A stretch of 64,000 nucleotides of DNA from Opitutus sp. ER46 (GTDB lineage Bacteria; Verrucomicrobiota; Verrucomicrobiia; Opitutales; Opitutaceae). Position numbers and translations under genes: made by a program. Of the stretch, positions 24,554-31,786 are shown piece after piece (the first letter of the stretch is position 1; every line of letters starts with the position of its first letter). The stretch is from NCBI RefSeq assembly GCF_003054705.1, contig NZ_QAYX01000019.1, positions 354,617 to 418,616 on the forward strand, in the 5' to 3' direction. Below the pieces are notes generated by a model that was not told the DNA's origin, searched no databases, and saw only the letters and a program-made list of their open reading frames with translations.

Positions 24554-25888
24554 TCAGAGGAGCCCGAGCTTCTGTCGCTTCCGGTAGAGCGTGGCCGGAT
24601 CGATGCCGAGCGTGCGTGCCGCCTCCTCCAGATTCCTGGAGATGGCAAGAAGGCGGCGGATGTGTTCGGCTTCGAGGGCATCGATTGTCACTCGCGCACC
24701 GACCGCGATCCCGGGTTCCGGTTTCGACCCGAACTCTTCGGGCAAATCGCACAGGTCGATCTGCTCGCCGGCACACAGAATCACCGCCCGCTCAACGACA
24801 TTGCGCAGTTCGCGCAAATTGCCCGGCCACCGGTATCCAACGAACGCATTCAGCACCGCCGGGGTGAACCCGGTGACCTTCTTGCCCAGCCGCTCGGCGA
24901 AGAACTTCCGATAGCTCTCCGCAAACCGCGTCAGGTCCGCCGGCCGGTCGCGCAGCCCCGGGAGCAGCACGCTGATCACGTTGAGCCGGTAAAAGAGGTC
25001 TTCGCGAAAGCGCCCCGCCTTCACGTCCTCCGCCAGGTTGCGGTTGGTCGCCGCCACCACGCGGACGTTTGCCCGGCGCACTTTCGCCTCCCCGAGCCGC
25101 TCATACTCCCGCTCCTGCAGCAGGCGCAGCAGCTTCGGCTGGATCTCCAGCGGCATCTCCCCGATCTCGTCGAGGAACAAGGTTCCGCCGTCCGCCGCCG
25201 CCACCTTGCCCATCGTGTCCATCACCGCCCCGGTGAACGAGCCCTTCACGTGGCCGAACAGGTCGCTCTCGAGGAGTTCGCGGGAAAGACTGGGACAGCT
25301 TACGGTGACAAATGCAGCCTCGCGGCGCGCGCTGCGTTTGTGAATCTCGCGCGCGAGCACGCTCTTCCCGGTGCCGCTGGGCCCCAGGATCAGGATGTTC
25401 GCCGGCGTCTCGGCTGCCTTGAACGCGATCTCGAGCGCGTGCTGGGTCTGTGGCTCCGCGGACTCCAGGTCGACCGGCGGCGCCTCCGCGGCCAGTTCGC
25501 TTTCCAGCGTGCGCACGCGCGTCTCCAGGGCCCGGGTCTTCTCGATCTTCGCCAGGATCGTTCGAATCTGCTCCGGCGTGAACGGCTTGGGCACGAAGTC
25601 GAACGCCCCCCGCCGCATCGCCTCCACGGCCGTCGCGATGTTCGCATACGCCGTGAACATCACCACCGCCAGCGAGGGCTGCGCCTTCAGCATCTTGTCC
25701 AGCACCTCCAGCCCGTCCTCGGCCCCGAGTTTCAGGTCGAGGAAAGCCGCCTCGAACGTCTCGTCCTCCAGCGCTTTCAGGGCGCGCAGACCGTTGGGCG
25801 CTTCCGCCGCCTGATGGCCTGCCGTTTCGACCGCGATGCGCGTCGTGCGCCGGATGCCGGGTTCGTCGTCGACGATGAGAATTCGCAT
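24554..25888 (-). CDS. Sigma-54-dependent response regulator (AlgB/NtrC type)
   Basis: 444 residues: receiver with D7/D8, phosphoacceptor D51 and K101; AAA+ domain with Walker A GPSGTGKS (169-176), the sigma-54 contact loop GSFTGA (216-221; Ser in place of the usual Ala) and a Walker B GTLFLDEIGE; and a Fis-type HTH at the end (NLEEAARTLGIDPATLYRKRQKLGLL). It is the first gene of an operon with the KinB-like kinase. It needs RpoN; I did not find a clear -24/-12 promoter (GG-N10-GC) beside it, so its targets are probably elsewhere. GSFTGA-type variants of the loop are known in AlgB. Confidence 0.92.
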   Translation of the reverse strand: MRILIVDDEPGIRRTTRIAVETAGHQAAEAPNGLRALKALEDETFEAAFLDLKLGAEDGLEVLDKMLKAQPSLAVVMFTAYANIATAVEAMRRGAFDFVPKPFTPEQIRTILAKIEKTRALETRVRTLESELAAEAPPVDLESAEPQTQHALEIAFKAAETPANILILGPSGTGKSVLAREIHKRSARREAAFVTVSCPSLSRELLESDLFGHVKGSFTGAVMDTMGKVAAADGGTLFLDEIGEMPLEIQPKLLRLLQEREYERLGEAKVRRANVRVVAATNRNLAEDVKAGRFREDLFYRLNVISVLLPGLRDRPADLTRFAESYRKFFAERLGKKVTGFTPAVLNAFVGYRWPGNLRELRNVVERAVILCAGEQIDLCDLPEEFGSKPEPGIAVGARVTIDALEAEHIRRLLAISRNLEEAARTLGIDPATLYRKRQKLGLL

Positions 25889-26387
25889 GGACTGTGGGGA
25901 AAGTGAGCGGTGGACGTCCGCGTAAGCCGAAAACAAGGCGGGGCCGCTTGCGCGACCCCGCCAGGTCCAGCTTCAACTTAACAATCCCGCAGGCTAAGCC
26001 CGCGCGAATTGTTGGCGGGATTGACCCGGGTGCTCGGGGGCGGTTCCAAGGCGGACGGAATTTTTTCAGATTTCAAAGGGAACGACGTTAGCGGCTGCGG
26101 CGGTGGGAGATATCCGCCTCGCCTGCGATCTAGCCACGATCCCGTCATACTGCCGGGGAAGTAGCCGATTTGATACGGCAAGTTCGCCGGAAACGTGCCA
26201 AGCGCCGTCGGGTCGAAGTAACTTGCCTTGCGGGCGGGCCCTTGGCGGATTACCTGCCCTCGCGGCTCGCCGGCGGCCCGAGCGCGGATCGTGCAAATGT
26301 CCCCGACCCACCCCCGGGACCTCGCGTTTTGCACGAATCGCCCCCGGACGCCGCAGGGTACGTGATTCCTTTTCTCCTGGCTCCTTC
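25889..26387. other. Intergenic stretch with two inverted repeats
   Basis: 499 bp between the divergent response-regulator operon and the kinase gene. It holds a GC hairpin GGCGGGG-N12-CCCCGCC (25937-25962) upstream of the regulator, and a perfect 9-bp inverted repeat TCGTGCAAA-N30-TTTGCACGA (26289-26336) whose centre is about 75 bp before the kinase ATG. Open frames here look like chance. No good sigma-70 promoter is visible. Confidence 0.55.
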
Positions 26388-27605
26388 ATGAAATCGTCCG
26401 CCCCCATGACGCCTGCGGCTCCCACCGGCGCCGCCAAACTGAGCGACCTCGAAATCAAAGACGCCCACCTGATCTTCGGATCCGTGTGGCGCGATCTGGA
26501 GGAGGACTACGGCCGCGAGAATCTCCGCTTCCCAAAGGAGATCATCCTGCTGGGGGGCGCCCCCGGCGCCGGCAAGGGCACCAACACCGCTTTCATCACG
26601 CGCACGCGCGGCCTCACCTGCCCGCCCGTCGTCGTCAGCTCCCTGCTCGACTCCCCTGAGGCCAAGGCGATCAAGGACTCCGGCAACATGGTCGGCGACC
26701 GCGAGGTCGTGCGCCTCGTTTATCGCCACCTGCTGCGCCCCGAATACCACGACGGCGTCATCCTCGACGGCTTCCCCCGCACCAACGTCCAGGTCGAGTG
26801 CTTCAAGATGCTCGTCGACAAGATGCACCAGCTGCGGCGCGAGTTTTACGCCACGCCGCTGTGCATGCATTTCCGGCTACCGACGATCCACATCATGGTC
26901 CTTTTCGTGGACGAAAAGACCTCCGTGGAGCGCCAGCTGAAACGCGGCCGCGAGGTCCAGCAGTACAACGAGGAGGTCCGGCGCACCGGCATCGGTGAAC
27001 TGCTCGAGGAGCGGCCCACCGATTACGACCAGCAACTCGCCCAGCGGCGCTACCGCGTGTTCAAGGAGCAGACGTGGGATGCGCTGCAGTCCCTGAAGGA
27101 GATTTTCCACTACCACTTCATCAACGCCCAGGGCGCGATCGACGAGGTGGAGCAGAACATTCTCCACGAGCTTGAATACCAGAGCACGCTCGAGCTCGAC
27201 CCGCGTACCGTCGACTGCCTCCGCAACGTGCCTGTCGCCAGCGAACTCGCCGTCCATGCCCGCCAGGAGCTGGTGAAGCGGCTCGACAGCTACGAGTTTG
27301 GCCAGCCGGAACTCTTCCGTCAGGTCGTCGCCTTCATCAGCCGCAAGATCATCCCGGTCGTCCAGCGGCACGCGATTTCCGGCGCCGCCCAGGTCAACAC
27401 CGAGGACCCGCTGCTCACCGATCCAACCGCGCTGGCCATGCTGATCGACGTCTTCTCCGAGCGTGGCTTCCACGCCGTCGTCGACATCCACCGCATCGAG
27501 GTACCCGAGAAGTTCGACCTGCAGACCGGCGCCATCACCTGCCGCGTCAAGAAGGTCTTCCGCATCCAGATCAAGTTCCCGGGCTGCGAAATTCGCCGCG
27601 GCTGA
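26388..27605 (+). CDS. Adenylate-kinase-like nucleoside monophosphate kinase with N- and C-terminal extensions
   Basis: 405 residues. The kinase core has a P-loop GGAPGAGKGT (about 56-65), an NMP-binding segment VILDGFPRTNVQVECF, and an R-rich LID-like stretch ending EERPTDYDQQLAQRRYRVFKEQT, which parallels the RxDD...R...YxxxT end of adenylate/UMP kinases. Typical enzymes are about 190-220 residues; this one has about 50 extra residues at the N-terminus (IKDAHLIFGSVWRDLEEDYGRE) and about 130 at the C-terminus (from STLELDPRTVDCLR to the end) that I do not recognise. Cytosolic. Whether it phosphorylates AMP is not certain. Confidence 0.8.
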   Translation: MKSSAPMTPAAPTGAAKLSDLEIKDAHLIFGSVWRDLEEDYGRENLRFPKEIILLGGAPGAGKGTNTAFITRTRGLTCPPVVVSSLLDSPEAKAIKDSGNMVGDREVVRLVYRHLLRPEYHDGVILDGFPRTNVQVECFKMLVDKMHQLRREFYATPLCMHFRLPTIHIMVLFVDEKTSVERQLKRGREVQQYNEEVRRTGIGELLEERPTDYDQQLAQRRYRVFKEQTWDALQSLKEIFHYHFINAQGAIDEVEQNILHELEYQSTLELDPRTVDCLRNVPVASELAVHARQELVKRLDSYEFGQPELFRQVVAFISRKIIPVVQRHAISGAAQVNTEDPLLTDPTALAMLIDVFSERGFHAVVDIHRIEVPEKFDLQTGAITCRVKKVFRIQIKFPGCEIRRG

Positions 27606-27618
27606 CCGTGGGGCCGCC

Positions 27619-27651
27619 CGGCGCGCCCGTGTTTCGCCCGGGCGCCCGCCG
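27619..27651. terminator. GC-rich hairpin between convergent genes (possible terminator)
   Basis: CGGCG-C-GCCCG can pair with CGGGC-GCC-CGCCG around an eight-to-nine-base loop, in the 49-bp gap between the convergent kinase and MFS genes. No T run follows on either side, so termination is only possible, not shown. Confidence 0.35.
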
Positions 27652-27654
27652 GAC

Positions 27655-28899
27655 TCAACCCGTCTGCTCGGACCGCGGCCGGATCGCCAGGACCAGCGCG
27701 ACCGAGAGCAGTGCCACGCCGGCGAACACGCCGAAGATCAGGTTCAAGGGCATGTGCCGGTCGCGCAGCGCCCCAAACGCCCAGTCGCCGAACCCGCCGC
27801 AGCTGATGCTGACGAGGTTCATGATGCCATAGCCGGTGGCGCGCCATTCCGGTCGCGCGATCTGGCAGAGGATGGGCATGTTGTTGCAGTCGAAAAAGCC
27901 CCACCCGATGCCAAACACGATCAACCCCACGATCGCGAGCGACAGCGTGCCGGCGTTGCCCACGCTAAACAGCGCCGGAAGGAACAGCGCCATGCCGAGG
28001 GCACTGGTGTAAATCCGGCCGCGCGCGTTCGTCCGCATCCAGCGATCCGCCAGGACGCCGCCGACGAGCGCCCCCACCATCGAGGCAATTTGCACGTAGA
28101 GGATCGCACTGACCCCAGCCTTGCCCTGCCCGAGGTGAAACTTCTCGCGCAGGATGTCCGGCATCCAGTCGCGCACCACCCAGCCCGCGATCGCGGGCAG
28201 CGTGAAATACAGGACCAGCAGCAGGAAATTTCGGTTGCCGAGCAGCCCCCGCAACACGCCTTCCGTCGGGCGTGAGGTGGCGGCGGCACCAGGAGTCGCC
28301 GTGGCGGGCGGCGGGTTGCGCAGCGCCAGCAGCAGCGGCACCGCATACACCACGCCGATCATGCCCAGCATCGTGAAGGCCCAGCGCCAGCCATGCTCCG
28401 GCGAATCCGCGATGTACCCGGCAAAGCCGCCCAGAATCTGCCCAATGTAGATGCCCGTCTGATGCACGCCGACCGCCCGCGAACGGGTCAACCCGGGATG
28501 GTATTCGGCGATCATCGCCAGTGCCGCGGGAATGTAGAAGGCCTCACTGATGCCCATCAGGGCGCGCGCCAGCATCAGTTCATGGAAGCTTGTCACGTGC
28601 CCCGTCCACCATGTCACCGCCGACCACACAAAGAGGCTGCCCGCGATCACGTGCCGGCGGCTGAAGCGATCCGCGATGTAGCCGCCGAAGGGACTCAGGA
28701 TCGCGTAGGTCCACTTGAAACACCCGAGCACCAGCCCCCAGTCGGCGCGGTTCGCGATGCTGGGAATGTCGCCCACCATCGACGCCTTCATCGTGGCCAG
28801 CATCTGCCGGTCGAGGTAGTTCAGGAGCGCAACCGGGAACAGGATCGCGACCACGAACCAGGCGTAGTTGAGGCGGCTGGGGGTGTTTTCAGGCGGCAT
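27655..28899 (-). CDS. Major facilitator superfamily transporter (sugar-acid type)
   Basis: 414 residues with about 12 membrane helices. MFS motif A-like GGYIADRFSRRHVIAGS is after helix 2; LNYLDRQMLATM in helix 1 and ARALMGISEAFYIPAALAMIAEYHP in helices 4-5 resemble the anion:cation symporter (hexuronate/sialate-like) branch. It is downstream of the DapA/NanA-family gene (200 bp gap) on the same strand and probably imports the substrate that enzyme degrades. The substrate is not known; a sugar acid is the best guess. Confidence 0.85.
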   Translation of the reverse strand: MPPENTPSRLNYAWFVVAILFPVALLNYLDRQMLATMKASMVGDIPSIANRADWGLVLGCFKWTYAILSPFGGYIADRFSRRHVIAGSLFVWSAVTWWTGHVTSFHELMLARALMGISEAFYIPAALAMIAEYHPGLTRSRAVGVHQTGIYIGQILGGFAGYIADSPEHGWRWAFTMLGMIGVVYAVPLLLALRNPPPATATPGAAATSRPTEGVLRGLLGNRNFLLLVLYFTLPAIAGWVVRDWMPDILREKFHLGQGKAGVSAILYVQIASMVGALVGGVLADRWMRTNARGRIYTSALGMALFLPALFSVGNAGTLSLAIVGLIVFGIGWGFFDCNNMPILCQIARPEWRATGYGIMNLVSISCGGFGDWAFGALRDRHMPLNLIFGVFAGVALLSVALVLAIRPRSEQTG

Positions 28900-29099
28900 C
28901 TCAGGGGAGGTTGATCAACCCGGCCGCCGACTTCGACTCCCAACCTAGGCTGGAAGCGTCGGCGCACGGAAAGCAGAGCAGGGGAAAGAGGGGGCGGGGC
29001 AAACGCGAGAACACGCGGAAACAGGCTGCATCCCGGCGCGCGGTGTTTCCTCCGCGCGAGCCGGCAGGCGCGGCGGACGTTGGTGTCCGCCGCAATCGA

Positions 29100-30035
29100 T
29101 TACGCTGCCGCCGGGCGGGCCGAGGCGGTGAAGCCGCCGAGCGTGAGCTCGTGCTGCCGGAAGAGCGCGCGCAGTTCCGCGACGATCTTCGTGTGCAACT
29201 GCTGCGACGCCGGCGAGATCACTTCCTTGGGCACGCCAGGATCGAACCCGCGCGCCTCAATCCCCGCCGCCACGTTGATCGGGAAGGTAAGCTGATCGAT
29301 GATGCGGCCCACCTCGACCATCGCCTGCGCGATCGTCGCATGCTCGCCGGGCTGCCCCCGGCGGCAGATGCGCTCGAGTGCCACCATCCACTCCGGGACG
29401 AGATTCACCAGGCCGCCAATGCAGCCGGCCGCCCCGAGCGCAAACACCTCCGGCAGCCGCGTGTCCGCTCCCGACATCACCACGAACCGCTTCTCGCGCC
29501 CCAGGGCGATCAGCTCGCGGTGATACGCGAACTCTCCGCCGCTCTGCTTGATGCCGATCATCGGGGCGCGGTCGGCAAACGCGGCGATCGTCTCGAGGCC
29601 GATGCGTTTGCCGGTGAGTTCCGGGAAGTTGTACAGCATCACCGGCAGCTCGACCCGCTCCGCCACATGGAGGAAGTAGGCCAGCATGTCCGCCGGCGAA
29701 ATCGGATAGAAGCTCGGCGGCATCAGCGCCACCGCAGGGGCGCCGACGCTTTTCGCAAAGCGCCCGAGTTCCACCGCCACGCCCGGGCGCAGGTCGCTGA
29801 TGTTGACCATGACGGGCAGCGGCGCCGCCAATTCGACCAGCGTGCTGATCGCATGCTGCCGCTGCGCCGGCGAGAAATGCGGAAATTCACCCGTACTGCC
29901 CAGCGCGAGCACCCCCGCGATGCCTGCCGTCCGCTCAAACGCGAGATGCCGCGCGAGCAGTTCGCGGTCGAGCTGACCGTGGGAATCGGTCGGCAGCCAC
30001 TGAGCACTGAAAACACCGGAGAGTTCGAAGGCCAT
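29100..30035 (-). CDS. Dihydrodipicolinate synthase / N-acetylneuraminate lyase family enzyme
   Basis: 311 residues, a class I (Schiff-base) TIM-barrel aldolase/dehydratase. GSTGE (46-50) is the carboxylate-binding loop (DapA proper usually has GTTGE), Y135 is in MLYNFPEL and the Schiff-base lysine K163 is in GIKQSGG. The family includes sialate lyase, KDG aldolase and 5-keto-4-deoxyglucarate dehydratase. The neighbours (MFS importer, divergent aldehyde dehydrogenase) fit sugar-acid catabolism better than lysine synthesis. The start MAFELSGVFSAQ is preferred to an upstream ATG. Confidence 0.87.
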   Translation of the reverse strand: MAFELSGVFSAQWLPTDSHGQLDRELLARHLAFERTAGIAGVLALGSTGEFPHFSPAQRQHAISTLVELAAPLPVMVNISDLRPGVAVELGRFAKSVGAPAVALMPPSFYPISPADMLAYFLHVAERVELPVMLYNFPELTGKRIGLETIAAFADRAPMIGIKQSGGEFAYHRELIALGREKRFVVMSGADTRLPEVFALGAAGCIGGLVNLVPEWMVALERICRRGQPGEHATIAQAMVEVGRIIDQLTFPINVAAGIEARGFDPGVPKEVISPASQQLHTKIVAELRALFRQHELTLGGFTASARPAAA

Positions 30036-30111
30036 TGTAAGGTCGGCGGGTACAGGAGAGGCACCGGAAGACCCCGGCACAGCCCTGCCTGCGGCCCGAT
30101 CGGCGGTTTTA

Positions 30112-30127
30112 GCTAAATGGATTTAGC
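30112..30127. promoter_or_regulatory. Palindromic operator candidate GCTAAAT-GG-ATTTAGC
   Basis: A perfect 7-bp inverted repeat with a two-base centre, 77 bp upstream of the DapA/NanA-family start and within the divergent control region with the aldehyde dehydrogenase. AT-rich against a GC-rich background. It has the size and symmetry of GntR- or LacI-family operators. No regulator gene is adjacent. Confidence 0.6.
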
Positions 30128-30202
30128 AACTCGTCAACCGTTTTCCCCTGAACCAGCTTTCCCGGGCGCCTGGATCGACGCAATGTACTATTCATAAATA
30201 AC

Positions 30203-30238
30203 TTCCAAACCTTACGATGTTCATTCCATGGTTTGGAA
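30203..30238. promoter_or_regulatory. 9-bp inverted repeat TTCCAAACC-N18-GGTTTGGAA
   Basis: Perfect arms 18 bp apart, 92 bp before the aldehyde dehydrogenase ATG. It may be an operator or form a hairpin in a leader RNA. The AT-rich stretch to its left (TACTATTCATAAATAAC) could hold the promoter. Confidence 0.5.
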
Positions 30239-30288
30239 CCATCGGCATCACGCCACCCCCGTTTGCCACTCCGTCCACCTCCCTTCAG

Positions 30289-30320
30289 TTCCCTCAATCC
30301 CTCATTCCCTCACTCCCTCA
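30289..30320 (+). repeat. Pyrimidine-rich 8-bp tandem repeat (NTCCCTCA)4
   Basis: Four copies of NTCCCTCA lie immediately before the aldehyde dehydrogenase start (ATG at 30330). There is no Shine-Dalgarno. Similar C/T-rich leaders precede the RodZ-like gene and the GH43 gene. Confidence 0.8.
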
Positions 30321-30329
30321 CTTCCTTTC

Positions 30330-31694
30330 ATGCCCTTCACCACCATCAACCCGGCCACCGAACGGCGGATCGCCGTGTATCCAACGCACACTGCAGCCGA
30401 TGTCGCGCGGCGGCTCGATCGCGCCGCGGCCGCCCAACGGAGATGGCGCAAGCCAAGCCCGGCTGAGCGCGCGACGCCCGTGCGGGAGCTCGGCCGCGTC
30501 CTGCGTCAACGCGCCACCGCGCTCGCCCACCTTGCCACGGAGGAAATGGGCAAACCCGTCACACAAGCCGTGGCCGAGGTGGAGAAGTGCGCCGCGCTGT
30601 GCGACTACTATGCCGCCCAGGGCCCTGCCCTGCTGCTCGACCAGCACCCGCCCGGCGCTCCCGCTCGCAGCCGCGTCGCGTTCGAACCTCTCGGCGTCCT
30701 CCTGGCGATCATGCCATGGAATTTCCCTTTCTGGCAGGTGATGCGCGCCGCCGTCCCTGCGCTGCTTGCCGGCAACGCCGTCCTTCTGAAGCACGCCCCC
30801 AATGTTCCGGGCTGTGCCCTCGCGATCGAAGCTCTGTTCCAGCACGCCGGCTTCCCTCCCGCCGTCTTCCAGACGCTCCTGGTGGACACCCGCGTCACCA
30901 GCCGGCTCATCGGTGATGCCCGTGTCACCGGCGTCACGCTCACCGGTAGCACGCACGCCGGTCGTGCCGTCGCCGCCCTCGCCGGCGCCGCCCTCACGCC
31001 CGCCGTGCTCGAACTCGGCGGCAGCGATCCGATCGTCGTCCTTGATGACGCCGACCTCGACGCCGCCGCCGAGCTCGCCGCCGAGTCCCGTCTCCTCAAC
31101 TCCGGCCAGAGCTGCATCTGCGGCAAACGGATCATCGTCCTGCGCTCCGTCCGCCGCGCATTTGAGTCTCGGCTCGTCGCGCGCGTCGCCGCGCGGCGCG
31201 TCGGCGACCCCACCGATCCGGCCAACGCCGTCGGTCCGCTCGCCCGCGCCGACCTGCGCGAGACACTCGAAGCCCAGGTACGGCGCAGCCTGCGCCGTGG
31301 GGCCAAGCCGCTCCTGGCCGGCGGCGCCCGCTCGGGCCGCGGCTTCTTCTACGATCCAACCATCCTTACCGGCGTGACTCCGGGTATGGCCGTGTTCGAC
31401 GAAGAAACCTTCGGTCCCGTCGCCGCCGTCGTCCCCGCCCGCCACGAGGCCGAAGCCATCCGCCTCGCCAACGCCACGTCCTTCGGGCTCGGTGCCGTCC
31501 TTGTCACCCGCGATCCCGACCGCGCCCGGCGTCTAGCGCCGCAACTCGAGGCTGGCTGCGTCTTCGTCAACAAACTTGTCCGCTCCTCGCCCGAACTCCC
31601 GTTCGGCGGCATCAAGCAAAGCGGCTTCGGCCGCGAGCTCGGCGCCTGGGGCGCACATGCGTTCACCAACATCAAGACCGTCGTCGGCGCCTGA
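30330..31694 (+). CDS. NAD(P)-dependent aldehyde dehydrogenase (succinate-semialdehyde type)
   Basis: 454 residues of the ALDH superfamily. N131 in MPWNFPFW, the general base E228 in VLELGGSDP and the nucleophile C262 in NSGQSCICGKR are present, as is the C-terminal PFGGIKQSGFGRELG. The short form (about 455) and the GSTHAG segment fit the Sad/GabD2-like succinate-semialdehyde branch. With the divergent DapA/NanA-like enzyme and MFS transporter it could oxidise a semialdehyde from sugar-acid breakdown (for example alpha-ketoglutarate semialdehyde if the lyase is a KDG-type dehydratase); this is inference. Confidence 0.88.
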   Translation: MPFTTINPATERRIAVYPTHTAADVARRLDRAAAAQRRWRKPSPAERATPVRELGRVLRQRATALAHLATEEMGKPVTQAVAEVEKCAALCDYYAAQGPALLLDQHPPGAPARSRVAFEPLGVLLAIMPWNFPFWQVMRAAVPALLAGNAVLLKHAPNVPGCALAIEALFQHAGFPPAVFQTLLVDTRVTSRLIGDARVTGVTLTGSTHAGRAVAALAGAALTPAVLELGGSDPIVVLDDADLDAAAELAAESRLLNSGQSCICGKRIIVLRSVRRAFESRLVARVAARRVGDPTDPANAVGPLARADLRETLEAQVRRSLRRGAKPLLAGGARSGRGFFYDPTILTGVTPGMAVFDEETFGPVAAVVPARHEAEAIRLANATSFGLGAVLVTRDPDRARRLAPQLEAGCVFVNKLVRSSPELPFGGIKQSGFGRELGAWGAHAFTNIKTVVGA

Positions 31695-31786
31695 TCCTCC
31701 GCGCAACCCCAGGTTACATTCCGGTGTCAGCCCGGCATAATCGTCGTCATCCCACGCCTTCTCGCTAACGTCTTCCGGTCCCGCTC

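Noticed and set aside
25978..26334. 118-residue minus-strand frame in the intergenic gap
   Set aside because: No start signal, no family, Pro/Arg-rich, and it overlaps the inverted repeat and likely control region of the kinase gene. It is possible but not supported.
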